From: Streptomyces fodineus
GTDB lineage: Bacteria; Actinomycetota; Actinomycetes; Streptomycetales; Streptomycetaceae
Assembly (NCBI RefSeq): GCF_001735805.1
Contig: NZ_CP017248.1
Location: 124,001-188,000 of the forward strand
Direction of reading: 5' to 3'
Length of the DNA: 64,000 nt
A program made the position numbers and the translations under genes. The notes beneath the pieces are model-generated. The model was not told the DNA's origin. It was given only the letters and a program-made list of their open reading frames with translations, and searched no databases. Below, piece by piece: positions 8,717-17,461 of this stretch; the stretch's first letter is position 1; every line of letters starts with the position of its first letter.

Positions 8717-9361
8717 CCGGCGGCAGGCGCCCGCGTACGCCACGACGTCTGGTTCACCGTCGTGTCGCCTGCCCGCGGCTGAGCGGGATAGGGATGACCG
8801 CGGCCGATCGGCCGGTGGCGTGCTCACGTAGCGATGCGTTCTCCGCAAGGAGCGTCATGATGACGGTGGCTGCCGCGTTGGCCTGGCATCCATCGCCGAC
8901 AGGCACCTGCCGCCCGTGACCAAGGCCTTCGGGGCGCTCGCTCTCCTCGCCCTGGGCGCGCCTGGACGAAGACGAAATCCCGGCGTGCATGGACGGCGAC
9001 ACCCAAGCCGCCCGCATCCGGGTCCTGTCCGTCCTCGCGGTGGCCAAGTTCACCCAACTGCGGTGCGCGGCCGACCTGTCACTGGTCGCGCTGGCCCGGC
9101 TCGTGCTGGCCGCCGCCGGACTCGCGCTGTGACGGCGGCCGCGGCTCGCCCTCGCGGGCGCGGTTCTCCTTCAAGAGAGCGACGGGCAGGCAGAACGCGC
9201 TCCCCTCTCCGACAACGTCGTTCCATTCCGGCCATTGAGAAGCTGAAACTCTGGCGCCGCAGGGCTTGCCCCAAGCTCAACTTGGGCATGTCGGCTTCTT
9301 CTGGGACGACCCCACCCGCTCCGTCGACTCACTTCGTCAACTGAGTTGTTTGGAGGTCCGG
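8717..9361 (+). other. Intergenic stretch, no supported gene
   Basis: About 645 bases follow the caspase-STAND-WD40 gene. An open frame from about 8920 to TGA 9130-9132 has coding-like composition (LDEDEIPACMDGDTQAARIR and VAKFTQLRCAADLSLV) but no start or ribosome site, and I do not recognise it. It may be the tail of a lost gene. A short inverted repeat (CCCAAG/CTTGGG, 9270-9286) lies before the small gene at 9362. Confidence 0.4.
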
Positions 9362-9523
9362 ATGAAAGAGCTGGAACGTGTGTGGTTGCCGAAGCGCCGT
9401 GTTGCCACGCGCCGGTGGCGTCGTTACCGGCAGGTGGTAGTACTCAACGTACTCAAGGGCGCCGCCTCGGCAGCCGGGAGCGCGTTGGTGGCGTCCGTAA
9501 CTTGGTGGCTGACCAGTCGCTGA
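9362..9523 (+). CDS. Small basic membrane peptide, 53 residues
   Basis: The ATG at 9362 is preceded by TTGGAGG (9350-9356) at ideal spacing, which is the main reason to call it real. The product begins MKELERVWLPKRRVATRRWR, so the N-terminus is strongly basic. One hydrophobic helix follows (VVVLNVLKGAASAAGSALVA) and it ends SVTWWLTSR. This is the layout of a single-pass small membrane protein with a cytoplasmic basic tail, or of a cationic amphipathic peptide. No signal-peptidase site or lipobox is seen. I cannot name a family. It stands alone between decayed sequences on the same strand as the conflict locus. Confidence 0.5.
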   Translation: MKELERVWLPKRRVATRRWRRYRQVVVLNVLKGAASAAGSALVASVTWWLTSR

Positions 9524-9659
9524 CGCGTGTGAGCGGTGGGGCCGGTGACGGTCTCCGGCTCTACCGCCTACCACCAGATGCCGCCAATCGGTGCAACACA
9601 GCAGAGCCAGCGATCACATCACCCACCGGGGAGTCCCGGGCTCCAGAAGACTGAACAGA

Positions 9660-9990
9660 AGAACTTGACGGGGAACGCGACCAATTGCGAGCAGCACATC
9701 AGGGTGGAGCTGGTGATGGCTGCCAAGCGGCACGGCATGCCGACCGTCGCCATCGTCGTTGCCACACCGCTGGAGGTGTGCCTGGAGCGGCAGGGCCCGC
9801 GCCCGGACAGCCGGCGCGTGCCCGAGGGCGTCGTCCGCGCCCAGCACAAGGCGATGCTGCACTCGCACCCACGGCTGGCCGCCGAAGGGTTCAACACCAT
9901 CGCCTTCGCCGACAACCTCCGCCGGCTGGAGCCGTTCCTCGCACGCCTGTCTGCTGAACAGTTGAAGCCATCCCGGTCGGCTGGGCGACC
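9660..9990 (+). pseudogene. Polynucleotide-kinase-like P-loop ATPase, C-terminal remnant
   Basis: The frame reads ATNCEQHIRVELVMAAKRHG, PTVAIVVATPLEVCLERQG, RRVPEGVVRAQHKAMLHSH and EGFNTIAFADNLRRLE. This is the second half of the small AAA/PNKP-like kinases common in Streptomyces, in which the second Asp of the fold sits in the D-A-T-N segment. The Walker A half is missing, and upstream sequence in this frame (from about 9536) shows no homology. Downstream the frame drifts into low-complexity residues before its stop at 10177. It is a 5'-truncated fragment rather than an active kinase. Confidence 0.5.
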
Positions 9991-10184
9991 GCCGCCCTTG
10001 CGGGCGCGGCGGTCCCACCCGCTCAACCGGTCAAAGTGCCCTGATGGAAGTACATCCGCCAGCCCGTCTCCGTCAGACGCCACAAAGAGCTCCGCCATGC
10101 CCGACGGCCCTGGTTGTCGGCGAAGTACGTCAGGTGAACGACGCCCGGAGCAAGGACGACTCCGGACATTTCGCTGACCTATGG

Positions 10185-10935
10185 GCTTCTTGGTGTTGTG
10201 CACGTACCGGTTGTCGGTGAAGAACTTGGCGACCCGGAAGAAGCCGAAGTTCTGCTTGTCCAGCGTCTGTTCGGCGGCGTACATGGGGACGAAGACGGCC
10301 TTGCCCCCGTCGCAGTGCCCCGCGGTCAGGATCAGATTGTGCCCGGGGCTCTCCACCACGCTGGCGGTGCAATGGTGCGCGTGCATCCGCTGGGTGGTCG
10401 GTCCGTGTCGTAAGTGAAGATCGTCCCGACGGACGGCAGGCCGAGGATGTGCTCCGCGGTCGGCATGTCGGCCGCCGGGATCGACCGGAGCCGCCCGCCG
10501 CAACCGGGCCTTGGCGCTCGGGTCCGCCTGCTGCGCGGGCCGCGCCGGGTCGGTGGCCGAGGCAATGCGTTCAGGCGTCCAGAAGCGGATGGCGTCCTCG
10601 TCCGAAAAGTCGTCGTCGCCGGTCTCGGTCGCGGCGGATCCGCTCGCGCTCGCCGAGGGTGAGGCCGAGGGCTCCCCGGTGCCGGTCCCGGTCGAGGGGC
10701 TGGCAGAGGCCGAGGGCGCGGGTTCACCGGACGGTGCGGCTGACGTTCCAGCGGACGGTCCGGCGGACGGCACCGTCGCCGGGGACAAGGGGGCACCGAT
10801 GTGGCGTCCCGAACCCTGGCCTGTGTCTGGGCGAGGCTTCCCCCTCCTGTCAGGAGCAGGGCAGTTCCGGCCGCGAGGACCACGAGGCGCGATATTCGTC
10901 TGTGTGAGGTATGGCAAGGAACGCTTTCTGAGTCA
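10185..10935 (-). pseudogene. Trypsin-like serine protease, frameshifted and truncated
   Basis: Pieces in two minus-strand frames assemble into the first half of a secreted chymotrypsin-fold protease. A signal peptide comes first (HRRISRLVVLAAGTALLLTG, near 10910-10850), then a Ser/Ala/Pro-rich linker and DEDAIRFWTPERIASATDP. After another frame change come TAEHILGLPSVGTIFTYDTD and then CTASVVESPGHNLILTAGHC, which holds the catalytic His in TAGHC. The gene ends soon after FFRVAKFFTDNRYVHNTKKP, before any catalytic Asp or Ser. At least three frame changes and the missing C-terminal half make it a pseudogene. A second, shorter remnant of the same protease type lies at 12136-12425. Confidence 0.65.
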
Positions 10936-11097
10936 TGGACGAACTGCCTCCGGACCGGAAGCGGCCGGAGGGAGCGAAGGAAAGATGAAGGAAGAACCGA
11001 GGAAGGCGGGGAAGGCGGGGAACATAGTTCGGCGCGCGCCCACCGGTGCGGGCTCGAGCCGCCCGGGGTTGACGGTCCGCGGCCGCCGGGTCCGCCG

Positions 11098-12000
11098 CTA
11101 CGCGGAGGGCGCAGCCTTCCGTGAGCGGCGGCGCCGTACCGCGAACGCGCGGCCGGAGGCCAGGGCCAGCCCCGTGGCTGCGACGCCACCGGTGACTGCC
11201 CAGGACGGGTCGCCGCCGTCCGCGACGGGCTGGCCGGCGATCGTGACGTGCTGCTTCGTGGTCTGCTGCCCATGGTGGCTGACCACGGCCACGGTGTAGC
11301 GGCCGTTGGGTACGTCGCCTCGCAATTCTCCGTGGCCCGCGTAGACCGTGCCGGGGTCGTCGCATTTGCAGCCGGGGTTGTCCGGGCTGTCCGTCTTGAT
11401 GGTCAACGAGCCCTTGAAGATGGGCGACGTGACGGTGAGGGAGTCCTCCCCTGGTGCGGCCCGCAGGTCGGTGAGGACCACCCGGACGTCACTGCCCGGG
11501 CGGAGGGAGGCGGGTGTGCCGCTGCCGGGGGACGCGTTCCTGGGACCGATGACGAACCGGTAGATCTGCGCAGTGTTCTCGGCTAGGACCTTGAGTTGTG
11601 CGGTGGCGACGGTACGGCCGTGGCTCGTCGCGGTGACCGGATAGGTGCCCGCGCGCAGGCCGGAGCGGACGCGGTGGTCTGTTCCTGGCGCGTCCACCTG
11701 GACCGACTGCGTCGACCCCTTCTTCAGGGGCGTCAGGGTGATTGGCTCCTGCAGAGCCGGGGAGGTGACCTCGACCTTGTCCCATTCCGGTGGCATTCCG
11801 TCCAGGCTGAACGAGATGTCTTCACCCGCCTCCAGGGCGAGGTTCTGAGCCACGTGGTACTCCAGGCGGACCGCCGGAGACGGGCTGCCGCCCGGAGCCG
11901 GGCTCGCGCCCTCGGCGGCCGACACCCCCGCCGCCCCTCCCAGCAAGGGCACTACGGCAAGACCGGCGACGCCCACGGCCCGAACTGCATTGCGCAACAA
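11098..12000 (-). CDS. Secreted, C-terminally anchored surface protein
   Basis: This 300-residue protein is exported. The N-terminus is a Sec signal peptide (NAVRAVGVAGLAVVPLLGGA with a likely cut after GVSA). A Pro/Ser/Gly linker follows, then beta-rich repeats such as GDISFSLDGMPPEWDKVEV and DVRVVLTDLRAAPGEDSLTV. The C-terminus carries a hydrophobic helix (AVTGGVAATGLALASG) followed by RRRRSRK, a membrane anchor of the cell-wall type but without an LPxTG motif. A TTG at 12000 was chosen as start because AAGGGG lies 4-5 bases upstream and places the start at the signal peptide. An ATG at 12069 would add 23 residues without signal-peptide character. I do not recognise a named family. It is the best-preserved gene of the 8.7-14.6 kb decayed region. 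Confidence 0.65.
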   Translation of the reverse strand: MLRNAVRAVGVAGLAVVPLLGGAAGVSAAEGASPAPGGSPSPAVRLEYHVAQNLALEAGEDISFSLDGMPPEWDKVEVTSPALQEPITLTPLKKGSTQSVQVDAPGTDHRVRSGLRAGTYPVTATSHGRTVATAQLKVLAENTAQIYRFVIGPRNASPGSGTPASLRPGSDVRVVLTDLRAAPGEDSLTVTSPIFKGSLTIKTDSPDNPGCKCDDPGTVYAGHGELRGDVPNGRYTVAVVSHHGQQTTKQHVTIAGQPVADGGDPSWAVTGGVAATGLALASGRAFAVRRRRSRKAAPSA

Positions 12001-12135
12001 CGATCCCCTTCGATACAGGACGGTTGGGCCGGAAAGGCCACATCGATCCGCCCTCCAGGAAGAGGGCAAAGATGCGCATCAGGTTGCGAAAGACGTTCAC
12101 GATGCACGGCTCCCACCGAGGACAAACAGCCCCCT

Positions 12136-12425
12136 ATGCACCGGGGTCGGTGTCCGAGGCCATGCGCTGGGGAGTCCAGAAGCTGATGGCGGCCTCGGCC
12201 GTCCAGTTGGCGTCGGGGGCCGGCAGCCGGGTGTTCGCAGTCGGCGGAGCGGCAGCAGGGCTGGCTGAGTGTGTTGGCGGGACCGGAAGGCTCGGAGCAG
12301 GGCTGGTGCTCTGTGGGAGCGCCGACGCCGTCGCCGTGGGGGTGCCGGATGCGGAGGGCGCGGTGTCGGCCTGTGCCATTGCGGCGTTGCCCGGCAGCAG
12401 CGCGGCACTCAGGCCAAGCAAAGGT
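12136..12425 (-). pseudogene. Second trypsin-like protease remnant, N-terminal part
   Basis: The frame reads LLGLSAALLPGNAAMAQA (signal peptide), a Pro/Ser/Thr-rich linker and TAEAAISFWTPQRMASDTDP, then stops. The FWTPxRMAS...DP motif is shared with the protease remnant at 10185-10935, so both derive from the same family of secreted Streptomyces proteases. The 5' end is replaced by an IS5-type transposase fragment at about 12425, and everything after the pro-region is missing. Confidence 0.55.
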
Positions 12426-12710
12426 TCGCTCGACGACCCACCTCGTACGTCCCAGGCCGGAGCCGTGAGCGGTGCCGCGTCCGGCGATGTGAGGCTTGAC
12501 GCCACGGTCCCGCAGAAGCCGTCGGTACTTGTCGAAGTCGTAGCCGCGGTTGGCGAACAGGCGCTTGGGCTTGTGACGCGGACGTCCTCGCAGTCCCCGT
12601 ATCCGGGGTATCGCGTCCAGCAGGGGAATGAGCCGGGTGCACAGGCGGACTGCGCCGCCTTCGGCCTCGGCCGATGTCTTCCCCTCCACCGGGGAGGCAG
12701 TGGCGGTGAT
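12425..12710 (-). mobile_element. IS5-type transposase, internal/C-terminal fragment
   Basis: Minus-strand frames read VRLCTRLIPLLDAIPRIRGL, RPRHKPKRLFANRGYDFDKY, RGVKPHIAGRGTAHGSGLG and RTRWVVERTFAW. This is the conserved end of IS5-family DDE transposases, including the Asp of the RGYD segment and the Glu of WVVERTFAW. The usual next segment (LHQF...) is replaced at about 12425 by the protease signal peptide. The 5' end joins an IS3-type fragment. It is a fragment without inverted repeats. Confidence 0.65.
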
Positions 12711-12734
12711 GCCACGGCGTTCGCGGTCCTGCCC

Positions 12735-12801
12735 CAGGCGTGGACTCGTACAGGGCCACAGCCTCGGCCTTGAACTCGTCCGAGTAGTCCTTCATCGCCA
12801 T
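12735..12801 (-). mobile_element. IS3-type OrfA fragment
   Basis: Starting at the ATG at 12801 the sequence reads MAMKDYSDEFKAEAVALYES, the typical start of IS3-family OrfA helix-turn-helix proteins. The similarity ends after about 22 residues, where the IS5-type fragment begins. Only this short stub remains. Confidence 0.5.
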
Positions 12802-13056
12802 CGGCGGTCTTTCTCGCTTCCTCCGGATCAAGCAGATCCAGCATCAGCGTGTCCACCAGGCGGGGGGAGCCCCCCACCAGCAGACGTTCGGTCACGCGAC
12901 TGGGGGCGGTCGGCCCCAGGAGGGGCGGTTTGTTATTGCAGGGCTGTGACGGGACAGGGAGATTGTCGTCGAGAACGGCCGAAAGGATGGCATGCACGGG
13001 ACAGGCACGACCTGCCTGTTTCCAGGTCATCTGCTCTCTTGGGGGGATCAGTTCCG

Positions 13057-13608
13057 ATGCGTTCCACTATGCCTCGCGCGATGGCTTCGGCCGCTGCCAC
13101 GTTGTCCGCCGTGTTTCTTCTCGGCGCGTGCAGTAGTACCGGTGCTGGTGCTGGTTCGGTTCATGCGGCCGGTTCGGCCGCAGCGGCTCCGGGCGGGGCT
13201 CAGCCTGCCACCACGGCGGCTGCAGGCGATGGTCAGAAAGTGACGGCTGCGTCTTCGAAGATCACCGGCTGCCGGAACCTGGTCGCGACCGCGACGGTCA
13301 AGACGGCGGTCACCCGCGCGTACACCAGCCACAACGCCCTTTTCCACCACATCGAGCCGCGTCCGGGCCAGTTCCTGTACGGGCAGTGCGGGGACACGCG
13401 GTACGCCGCGACCGCCTTCGAACTCACCCCGGGCGCGACGCCCAAGGAGCGGGTCGGCATCCAGGACGACGGCAGTGCACGCAAGTACTTCATCCTCCGG
13501 GACGGCCAGCCCTGGGTTTACAGCCACAGCGCCGCCCCGTTCAGCGGCGGCTGTGTCGGAATCCCCAAAGAGCTGTCCAGGCTGTGGGACAACTGCCCCT
13601 CGGAATGA
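13057..13608 (+). CDS. Lipoprotein of unknown function
   Basis: This 183-residue protein has a clear lipoprotein signal: a basic start MRSTMPRAMAS, a hydrophobic core and the lipobox LLGAC, with the lipidated Cys followed by SSTGAG. It should be anchored on the outer face of the membrane. A low-complexity Ala/Gly linker is followed by a compact domain with four Cys residues (GCRNLV, GQCGDTRYA, GGCVGI and DNCPSE near the C-terminus) that may form disulphides. The ATG at 13057 has GGGGGG at 13041-13046. Two further in-frame ATGs close downstream could also serve. I cannot assign a family. It stands alone among decayed genes. Confidence 0.6.
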   Translation: MRSTMPRAMASAAATLSAVFLLGACSSTGAGAGSVHAAGSAAAAPGGAQPATTAAAGDGQKVTAASSKITGCRNLVATATVKTAVTRAYTSHNALFHHIEPRPGQFLYGQCGDTRYAATAFELTPGATPKERVGIQDDGSARKYFILRDGQPWVYSHSAAPFSGGCVGIPKELSRLWDNCPSE

Positions 13609-13877
13609 CGACTGACCAGTGCCGCGGGGCCAGGATCCGCTGGCCAGGTCGGCTGCAGGCGATCCGGCCTGCCGCGGTGGTGGGCTGCTGTTCGCGGTAG
13701 ATCGCGTCCCGCTTGTGGTGATCGGCGTGACGCCTGCGCTACCACCTCGCTCCCCACCCCGGGCGTCATCGCCCGATATGGCCCCAGCCACCGCGGTGTC
13801 GGTCATTGCCCGTTCCAGGCCGAAGCCGGCGAGCTGCTCTCGCTGCACGTCGGACAGCGATGTCCGCCGACTGCCCA
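13609..13877 (+). other. Intergenic stretch, no supported gene
   Basis: No frame with a ribosome site or recognisable product was found between the lipoprotein gene and the hairpin at 13878-13915. Confidence 0.35.
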
Positions 13878-13915
13878 CGTCTTCTTTGCTGCGGACGGCC
13901 GCAGCAAAGAAGACG
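13878..13915. repeat. 17-bp perfect inverted repeat with 4-base loop
   Basis: The left arm CGTCTTCTTTGCTGCGG (13878-13894) and its exact reverse complement (13899-13915) are separated by ACGG. The stem has a lower, A/T-containing half (TCTTCTTT/AAAGAAGA) and a GC-rich top. It could be a bidirectional terminator or an IS-derived end. It lies 270 bases after the lipoprotein gene, so its partner gene is unclear. Confidence 0.6.
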
Positions 13916-14060
13916 AAGCCCCACCGAAATCCGAACTCACAGTCTTTTACCGGCGGCCAGACACGGAACGCTGTCCGAGTACCGGGCAGGGAACATGCCC
14001 GGTAACCACGAACGCGAGACTGTCGCCCGGAACGGAAGCAGTAGGGACCCGCAGTGACGC

Positions 14061-14264
14061 CTACGAAGCAAAGAGCCGCCAATTCTGGCTCACGCTTCCA
14101 TTGCAGTCCCTGACCACGGTCTGGCGGTAGCTTCCCGCCATGTCCAGGTACTGCCCTTCGAACAAGGCGTTCTCGAAGATGATGCGGCCCCCCGGGACGC
14201 CGCTCCTTGTACCAGCGCTGACCGAACTGCACACTACTGCACCCCTGCAGCGTGACAACCCCAT
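14061..14264 (-). pseudogene. Possible ricin-type/lectin-like C-terminal fragment
   Basis: A 67-codon minus-strand frame ends GRIIFENALFEGQYLDMAGS, then RQTVVRDCNGSVSQNWRLFAS. The SxSQNWRL ending resembles the QxW repeat of ricin-type carbohydrate-binding domains. The first part looks non-coding and no ribosome site is present, so this is probably the tail of a lost secreted protein. Confidence 0.3.
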
Positions 14265-14650
14265 GGGAGCCGGCCCCGCGTCCTGTTCGTCCTGGACGGC
14301 ACCGGACCCGCCGGTGTCGAGAACCGGATCAGTGCCCTACGCGCGGCCGCCAGGCCCCTGGCATCCTGCACGACGTACCCGTCCTCGCAGCACCCCCTGG
14401 CCGACCTGCTCCACCACGGCCCCTCCGCACCCATCTGGCGCCCCATCCACGAAGCAAGCTGACGCCGTCCGAATCGTGAGCAGTTGTCTGCGGCGAAGAT
14501 CGTCGATCAGGGTGTGACCTCGATGTTGGTCAGCACGCGCAGGAGCGCGGTGGCATGACGCACGTGCACGCGGAGCTCGGTGTGAGCGCCTGACGGCGCC
14601 GTCCTTGTCAAGTTCTTGATGCTCTCCCCGTCGCCCTCACACCGCCTCCT
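14265..14650 (+). other. Intergenic stretch, no supported gene
   Basis: About 385 bases with no frame that has a start signal or recognisable product. The last part carries the putative promoter region of the GntR-type regulator. Confidence 0.35.
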
Positions 14651-14669
14651 GTTCTATAAAAGGTATAAC
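14651..14669 (+). promoter_or_regulatory. Candidate promoter/operator of the GntR-type regulator gene
   Basis: GTTCTATAAAAGGTATAAC is strikingly A/T-rich for this genome and lies 22 bases before the regulator's ATG. It has imperfect dyad symmetry (GTT-TATA ... TATA-AAC) and contains TATAAA/TATAAC, which fits a -10 box. YtrA-type GntR regulators often bind such dyads at their own promoter. Both roles are inferred. Confidence 0.4.
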
Positions 14670-14691
14670 AGAGCAACAGCGGGAGCGGAAC

Positions 14692-15132
14692 ATGATCCTC
14701 AGCCTCGACATGGACAGCGAGGTGCCGATCTACCAGCAGATCCGGGACCGCATCGTCGAGGCCATCGCCTCCGGCCAGCTCGTCGAAGGCAGCTCGCTGC
14801 CCTCGACGCGGCAGCTCGCCGTAGATCTGGGCATCAACTTCCACACCGTGAACAAGGCGTACGACCTACTGCGACGCGAAGGACTGCTGCGGGTCAACCG
14901 CAAGAGCGGCGCCCTGGTGCAGCGCGACACCCGCAGCGGTCCTCCCGAACCGGGCTTCACCGCCGAGTGGGAGACCCGGCTTCGGACCCTGCTCGCCGAA
15001 GCGGTCGCCCACGGGACCGGCGACCCGGCGGTACTGGACAGCTGCCGCTCCGTCCTCATCTCGTTCACGTCATCCGCGCCCGCTTCACGACACGCGAACC
15101 CCGGTGCAGCGCAAGGAGAATCAGCGTCATGA
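14692..15132 (+). CDS. GntR-family regulator, YtrA type
   Basis: This 146-residue DNA-binding regulator has its winged helix-turn-helix in the first 75 residues: PIYQQIRDRIVEAIASGQL, SSLPSTRQLAVDLGINFHTV and NKAYDLLRREGLL are typical GntR-family sequence. The C-terminal part is short (about 60 residues) and lacks the ligand-binding FadR/HutC-type domains. That is characteristic of the YtrA subfamily, which usually represses the membrane-transport operon it heads. GGGAGCGG precedes the ATG. Its TGA (15130-15132) overlaps the ATG (15129) of the next gene by 4 bases, so the two are co-translated and the regulator probably controls that membrane protein. Confidence 0.85.
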   Translation: MILSLDMDSEVPIYQQIRDRIVEAIASGQLVEGSSLPSTRQLAVDLGINFHTVNKAYDLLRREGLLRVNRKSGALVQRDTRSGPPEPGFTAEWETRLRTLLAEAVAHGTGDPAVLDSCRSVLISFTSSAPASRHANPGAAQGESAS

Positions 15133-16238
15133 ACAGTGCAGATGTGTTAGTCAACGCGTTCATACCTGCCGTGCTTACGGCAGTGGCGTGGTGGCTTCCG
15201 TCACTGACCAGGCCGACCTTGCCCTTCGGGGTACGGAGCCCTGATGCGCGGGCGGACGCCCCAGCGATCGCCGAGCAGCGGAGACAGTACCGGAGGCAGG
15301 TCGCCGCGTCCGGTGCGGTGCTGGTCACGATCGGAGTCCTGGTGAGCTCCGTGTTCCGCTTCGACATGCCGGGCGTCATTCCCCTGCTGACCGTTGCCGC
15401 CTGCCTGGCGGCCTACAGCCGGGCCCGGGTGGCGGTCATGGCGGTCAAGCGGCGTGAGGACTGGTACGGCGGGCTGCGGCAGGGCGTGGTGGCGGACACA
15501 GCGCTGCATACCGATCCGGAGCGCTTCCCCTGGATATGGGCCGTCCCCGCGTTGCTCATCTGTATCGGAACAACGGTGCTGGGCGTTCTGCGCTATCCGT
15601 CACTGCCGGACCGCATTCCTGTGCACTTCACCGGTTCCGGCAGCGCTGACCGCTTCGCCGCCAGGTCGATCGGCACCGCGTTCTTCCCGGTGTTCGCCCA
15701 GGCCGCGCTCACCGTGCTGCTCTTGGCGCTGACCTGGTTGTCCTTCCGGGCGCGTGCGGATCTCGATCCGGCGCGGCCGGCCGACTCCGCTCGCAGGCAC
15801 CGCCGCTTCTCGGTTCGCACCGCGATCTCTCTTCTGCTGCTGGCGGGGTTCGCCAACCTTTCGTTGCTCGCCGGAGCGTGGGGGATGTGGCACGCGGACC
15901 AGCGGGTATCCCCGGCCCTGATCCTGCTGCCCATCCTGGCCGGGCTGGTCGTGGTGATCGGCATCGCCGTCCGCACCGGGCAGGGCGGCAGCCGACTCCG
16001 ACTGCCCGTGCAGGACGGCGCGGTGACGGAGGAGAGCACCGGCATAGTGCGGCGCGACGACGACCAGTACTGGCGTCTGCTCGGCTCGGTATACGTCAAC
16101 CGGGCCGATCCCGCGTTGCTTGTTCAAAAGCGGTTCGGCATCGGCTGGACCGTCAACTTCGGCAACCCGCGAGGCGTCGTACTGCTGCTCGGGCTCATTC
16201 TGACCCCCGTGCTCATCGTGCCGCTCCTCCTCCACTGA
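15129..16238 (+). CDS. DUF1648/DUF5808-type polytopic membrane protein
   Basis: This 369-residue membrane protein has about eight hydrophobic helices. An N-terminal helix pair comes first, then the DUF1648 signature LPDRIPVHFTGSGSADRFAA, in which proline-rich LP...IPxHF and GxxD are conserved, followed by more helices. Near the C-terminus is a soluble-looking segment DDDQYWRLLGSVYVNRADP and RFGIGWTVNFGNPRG, the DUF5808-type element, then a last helix. Proteins of this kind are commonly paired with YtrA-type GntR regulators, as here through a 4-bp overlap. The biochemical role is unknown; a link to cell-envelope stress is suspected in related operons but not shown. Confidence 0.8.
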   Translation: MNSADVLVNAFIPAVLTAVAWWLPSLTRPTLPFGVRSPDARADAPAIAEQRRQYRRQVAASGAVLVTIGVLVSSVFRFDMPGVIPLLTVAACLAAYSRARVAVMAVKRREDWYGGLRQGVVADTALHTDPERFPWIWAVPALLICIGTTVLGVLRYPSLPDRIPVHFTGSGSADRFAARSIGTAFFPVFAQAALTVLLLALTWLSFRARADLDPARPADSARRHRRFSVRTAISLLLLAGFANLSLLAGAWGMWHADQRVSPALILLPILAGLVVVIGIAVRTGQGGSRLRLPVQDGAVTEESTGIVRRDDDQYWRLLGSVYVNRADPALLVQKRFGIGWTVNFGNPRGVVLLLGLILTPVLIVPLLLH

Positions 16239-16363
16239 GTGTGTCCCCGGCCGACGGGTCATGGCTCAGGCCTCCAGCCAGGGGCTGCTGACTCTGCACC
16301 CTGCAAACCACCATCCCCCGTCCTCCGACCCCCTCTCGCTACTTCAGCTCATCAGGAGCACAC

Positions 16364-17461
16364 ATGCGTTTACACACCCTCTGGCGCAGCAAGATGATCG
16401 CCGCGCTCGTGGCGGCGGTCGCCGTCGTCACGGCCGGGCCGGTATCGGGTGTAGCCGGGGCGTCCGCGGCCCCCCAGGCCGCCGCCGTACCCGCCGTGGA
16501 CCGTGAGGTCCACTTCACCGCGGACGGCACCACCGCATACGGCACGCTGCACATACCCGCCCACCGCGCGGGCCGCAGGCTCGCGGCGGCGCTGCTGCTT
16601 CCCGGAAGCGGCCCGACCGACCGCAACGGCGACGAGCCGCCCGACTACACTCCCCACAACCTGGCCCTCATGGCCGACGTCCTCAGCGACGACGGCGTGA
16701 TGAGTCTGCGGTTCGACAAATACGGCACCGGGCGGACAGGCCTGGGCGGACGCACCAGCGCTCCCGACATGGCCGCCTACACCCGACAGGCCGTGGCCGC
16801 GTACAACACCCTGTGTGCCCAGCCTGAAGCCGACCCAGACGCGCTGCTTGTGGCCGGGCACAGTGAGGGCGGCCTGCAAGCACTGCTTGTCGACCACGCT
16901 GCACAGCCGAAGCCCGCCGGGCTCGCGCTCATCGCGCCGCAGGACATGCGGCTGCTGGACCTGATCCGCCTCCAGGTGGCGGCCGAATTGAACCGGGCTG
17001 TCGCCGCAGGGCAACTCACCGCGCAGCAGGCATGGTCGAACAACCGGGACGTGGCCAGGGCCATCGCGGACTTCCGCGCCCAGCGCCCGGTTGATACCTC
17101 GGGGCTGCTGCCGTCCCTCTCCTCCCTCCTCAAGGGCATGTTCGGACCCATCAACGCGGATTTCGTCCGCAGCGACGACTCCCTCTACCCGCCGTCCGTC
17201 GCCCGAGGCATCACGCACCACACGCGCCTACTCGTCACCTGCGGCACCGAGGACACCAATGTGCCCTGCCGGACGATGCCTTCTCTGCTGTCGGCCCTCG
17301 GCGCCGCCCGCACCACCGGCCCGGGACTACGGGTCCTCCTCGGGCTCGACCATCTCCTCCACCCCTCCGGCACGCCGGTCAACGATCCGGTGATCGCCCC
17401 AGCCGCGCAGCAGAGCCTCCACGACTTCGTCCGTCCCTGGCTGCACGCCGGACAGGGCTGA
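16364..17461 (+). CDS. Secreted alpha/beta hydrolase
   Basis: This 365-residue exported serine hydrolase has a signal peptide (MIAALVAAVAVVTAG, likely cut after SAAP or ASAA). The core has LLLPGSGPTDRNGD as oxyanion-hole strand, the nucleophile elbow GHSEGG (near residue 167), and a late acid/His region (TEDTNVP; LDHLLHP). The GSGPxDRNGD plus GHSEGG combination is typical of bacterial alpha/beta hydrolases of the S9/dienelactone-hydrolase-like group whose substrates are often unknown esters. GGAG lies 6 bases before the ATG at 16364. It follows the DUF1648 gene on the same strand after 125 bases, possibly as a separate unit. Confidence 0.8.
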   Translation: MRLHTLWRSKMIAALVAAVAVVTAGPVSGVAGASAAPQAAAVPAVDREVHFTADGTTAYGTLHIPAHRAGRRLAAALLLPGSGPTDRNGDEPPDYTPHNLALMADVLSDDGVMSLRFDKYGTGRTGLGGRTSAPDMAAYTRQAVAAYNTLCAQPEADPDALLVAGHSEGGLQALLVDHAAQPKPAGLALIAPQDMRLLDLIRLQVAAELNRAVAAGQLTAQQAWSNNRDVARAIADFRAQRPVDTSGLLPSLSSLLKGMFGPINADFVRSDDSLYPPSVARGITHHTRLLVTCGTEDTNVPCRTMPSLLSALGAARTTGPGLRVLLGLDHLLHPSGTPVNDPVIAPAAQQSLHDFVRPWLHAGQG

